Shown here: in pieces, positions 5,234-5,817 of the stretch
Layout of the letters: every line of letters begins with the position of its first letter
Position numbering within the stretch: the first letter of the stretch is position 1
Source of the DNA: an uncultured Clostridia bacterium
Lineage (GTDB): Bacteria; Bacillota; Clostridia; Christensenellales; QALW01
Direction of reading: 5' to 3'
DNA length: 5,817 nt
NCBI GenBank assembly: GCA_900550765.1
Contig: URTC01000118.1
Location: 1 to 5,817 of the forward strand
Program-made: the position numbers and the translations under genes
The notes under the pieces: model-generated
Seen by the model: only the letters and a program-made list of their open reading frames with translations
Database searches by the model: none
What the model was told of the DNA's origin: nothing

Positions 5234-5817
5234 ATTTTTTTCAGCCAGCTGTGCGTATAACCGGGGGTATACCCCAGTTCTCTTGCCAGACCCTCTATAT
5301 TTGCCTGTGTAATATGCGCGTCAAAATAGCGCAGAACCACTTCCTTTTGCCGCAGCACACCGTTTTCCTCTGTGCGCAGCGGAAGCGTTGGCAGGGCGGC
5401 AAGTACCTCGTGCCGGAGGGGGATTGATGAGGCCGCGCCTTTTCTTGTAACGGCCAGAGCAGATGCCGCTGCAGCCAGGCGAAGCGCCTGAGCTGCTTCT
5501 TCCCCCTGCGCCATAGATGCTGTCCAATAGCCGGTAAACGTATCGCCTGCAGCGGTCGTATCCACTGCTTTTACGTAAAAAGCCGGCTGAAAGAGTGTTT
5601 TTTGATTTTGATAAAACAGACATCCTCTTTCACCGAGTGTTAAAACTACTGTTAGTTCTGGGTAATTTTGACCAAAATATTGCAGACAGTCCTCCGGTTG
5701 TGTTTTTCCGGAAAATTCCGCAGCTTCTACCTCGTTTAAAATTAAGATGGATATACAGTGTAGATCTATGTTTTTCAGCTCCTGGGAAAAAGGCGAGGGG
5801 TTCCATAGAATCTTCAG
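5170..5817 (-). CDS. PfkB/ribokinase-type kinase joined to the first half of an AraC-type HTH domain; 5' end missing, frameshifted 3' end
   Basis: The frame is open from the right edge (first residues LKILWNPSPF), so the N-terminal part of the kinase is outside. Window residues 20-31 carry the PfkB NE motif (ILNEVEAAEFSG). VDTTAAGDTFTGYW (85-98) is the PfkB signature, with the AAG anion hole and catalytic Asp92 (codon 5542-5544). AVTRKGAASSIPLRHEV (122-138) closes the kinase fold. After a short linker (about 145-155) an AraC-type DNA-binding domain begins: KEVVLRYFDAHITQANIEGL, then ARELGYTPGYTHSWLKK. At the A7 tract (5235-5241) AraC similarity leaves this frame, and 21 unrelated residues lead to a stop at 5170. 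The rest of the domain continues in the -1 frame (5039-5233). Expected role: phosphorylation of ribose or a nucleoside freed by the importer-hydrolase pathway, with DNA-binding control in the same chain. It heads an operon with the hydrolase. The exact sugar is unknown. Confidence 0.85.
   Translation of the reverse strand: MKILWNPSPFSQELKNIDLHCISILILNEVEAAEFSGKTQPEDCLQYFGQNYPELTVVLTLGERGCLFYQNQKTLFQPAFYVKAVDTTAAGDTFTGYWTASMAQGEEAAQALRLAAAASALAVTRKGAASSIPLRHEVLAALPTLPLRTEENGVLRQKEVVLRYFDAHITQANIEGLARELGYTPGYTHSWLKKIWECHFPSFYSSGAAGKRQDF
5235..5241 (-). other. A7 homopolymer at the frameshift point of the kinase-AraC gene
   Basis: On the coding strand the codons read CTG AAA AAA ATA. A shift of -1 here (or one extra A in the mRNA) gives CTG AAA AAA AAT ATG and restores the AraC domain. 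The run is seven A (seven T on the + strand). It is not in the phase of the classical A_AAA_AAG slippery heptamer, so polymerase slippage or single-tRNA slippage would be the mechanisms to consider if the shift is functional. Confidence 0.7.

Overview
The window looks like chromosomal DNA of a low-to-mid G+C Firmicute, most likely class Clostridia (Lachnospiraceae-like). The grounds are strong AAGGAGG-type ribosome binding sites 5 to 10 bases before starts, tight operons, and transporter and zinc-ribbon proteins of a style familiar from gut Clostridia. This placement is by recognition of protein style only, not by a search.

Left part, + strand (1-3107): three tightly packed genes of a BmpA/Nup-type nucleoside ABC importer. 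They are the 3' two-thirds of a double-domain ATPase, then two unlike permeases, separated by 1 base each. The substrate-binding lipoprotein and the ATPase start are expected just left of the window. A hairpin follows the last stop codon, and then a perfect 13-bp stem with A6/T6 flanks that can terminate transcription from both sides.

Middle (about 3192-4117): an AT-rich islet with small genes on the - strand. Two encode zinc-ribbon proteins (57 and 64 aa). A third is a small hydrophobic membrane protein whose frame is broken twice. An orphan extended -10 box, a tandem 11-mer and a dyad lie in the non-coding parts. The composition differs from both flanks, so this looks like inserted or rapidly evolving DNA.

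Right part, - strand (4118-5817): a gene that joins a PfkB/ribokinase-type sugar kinase to an AraC-type DNA-binding domain, running in from beyond the right edge, and then a nucleoside hydrolase. The hydrolase ribosome binding site overlaps the stop codon of the kinase-AraC gene. That gene carries a -1 frameshift at a run of seven A inside the DNA-binding domain. All three frame breaks in the window are repaired by adding one base to a homopolymer, so sequencing error is a serious possibility.

Taken together the flanks form a convergent nucleoside-scavenging locus. The importer brings nucleosides in, the hydrolase splits them into base and ribose, the kinase phosphorylates the sugar (or a nucleoside), and the attached AraC domain may tie transcription of the locus to the kinase substrate. 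The coupling and the substrate are inferred; the gene families are well supported.
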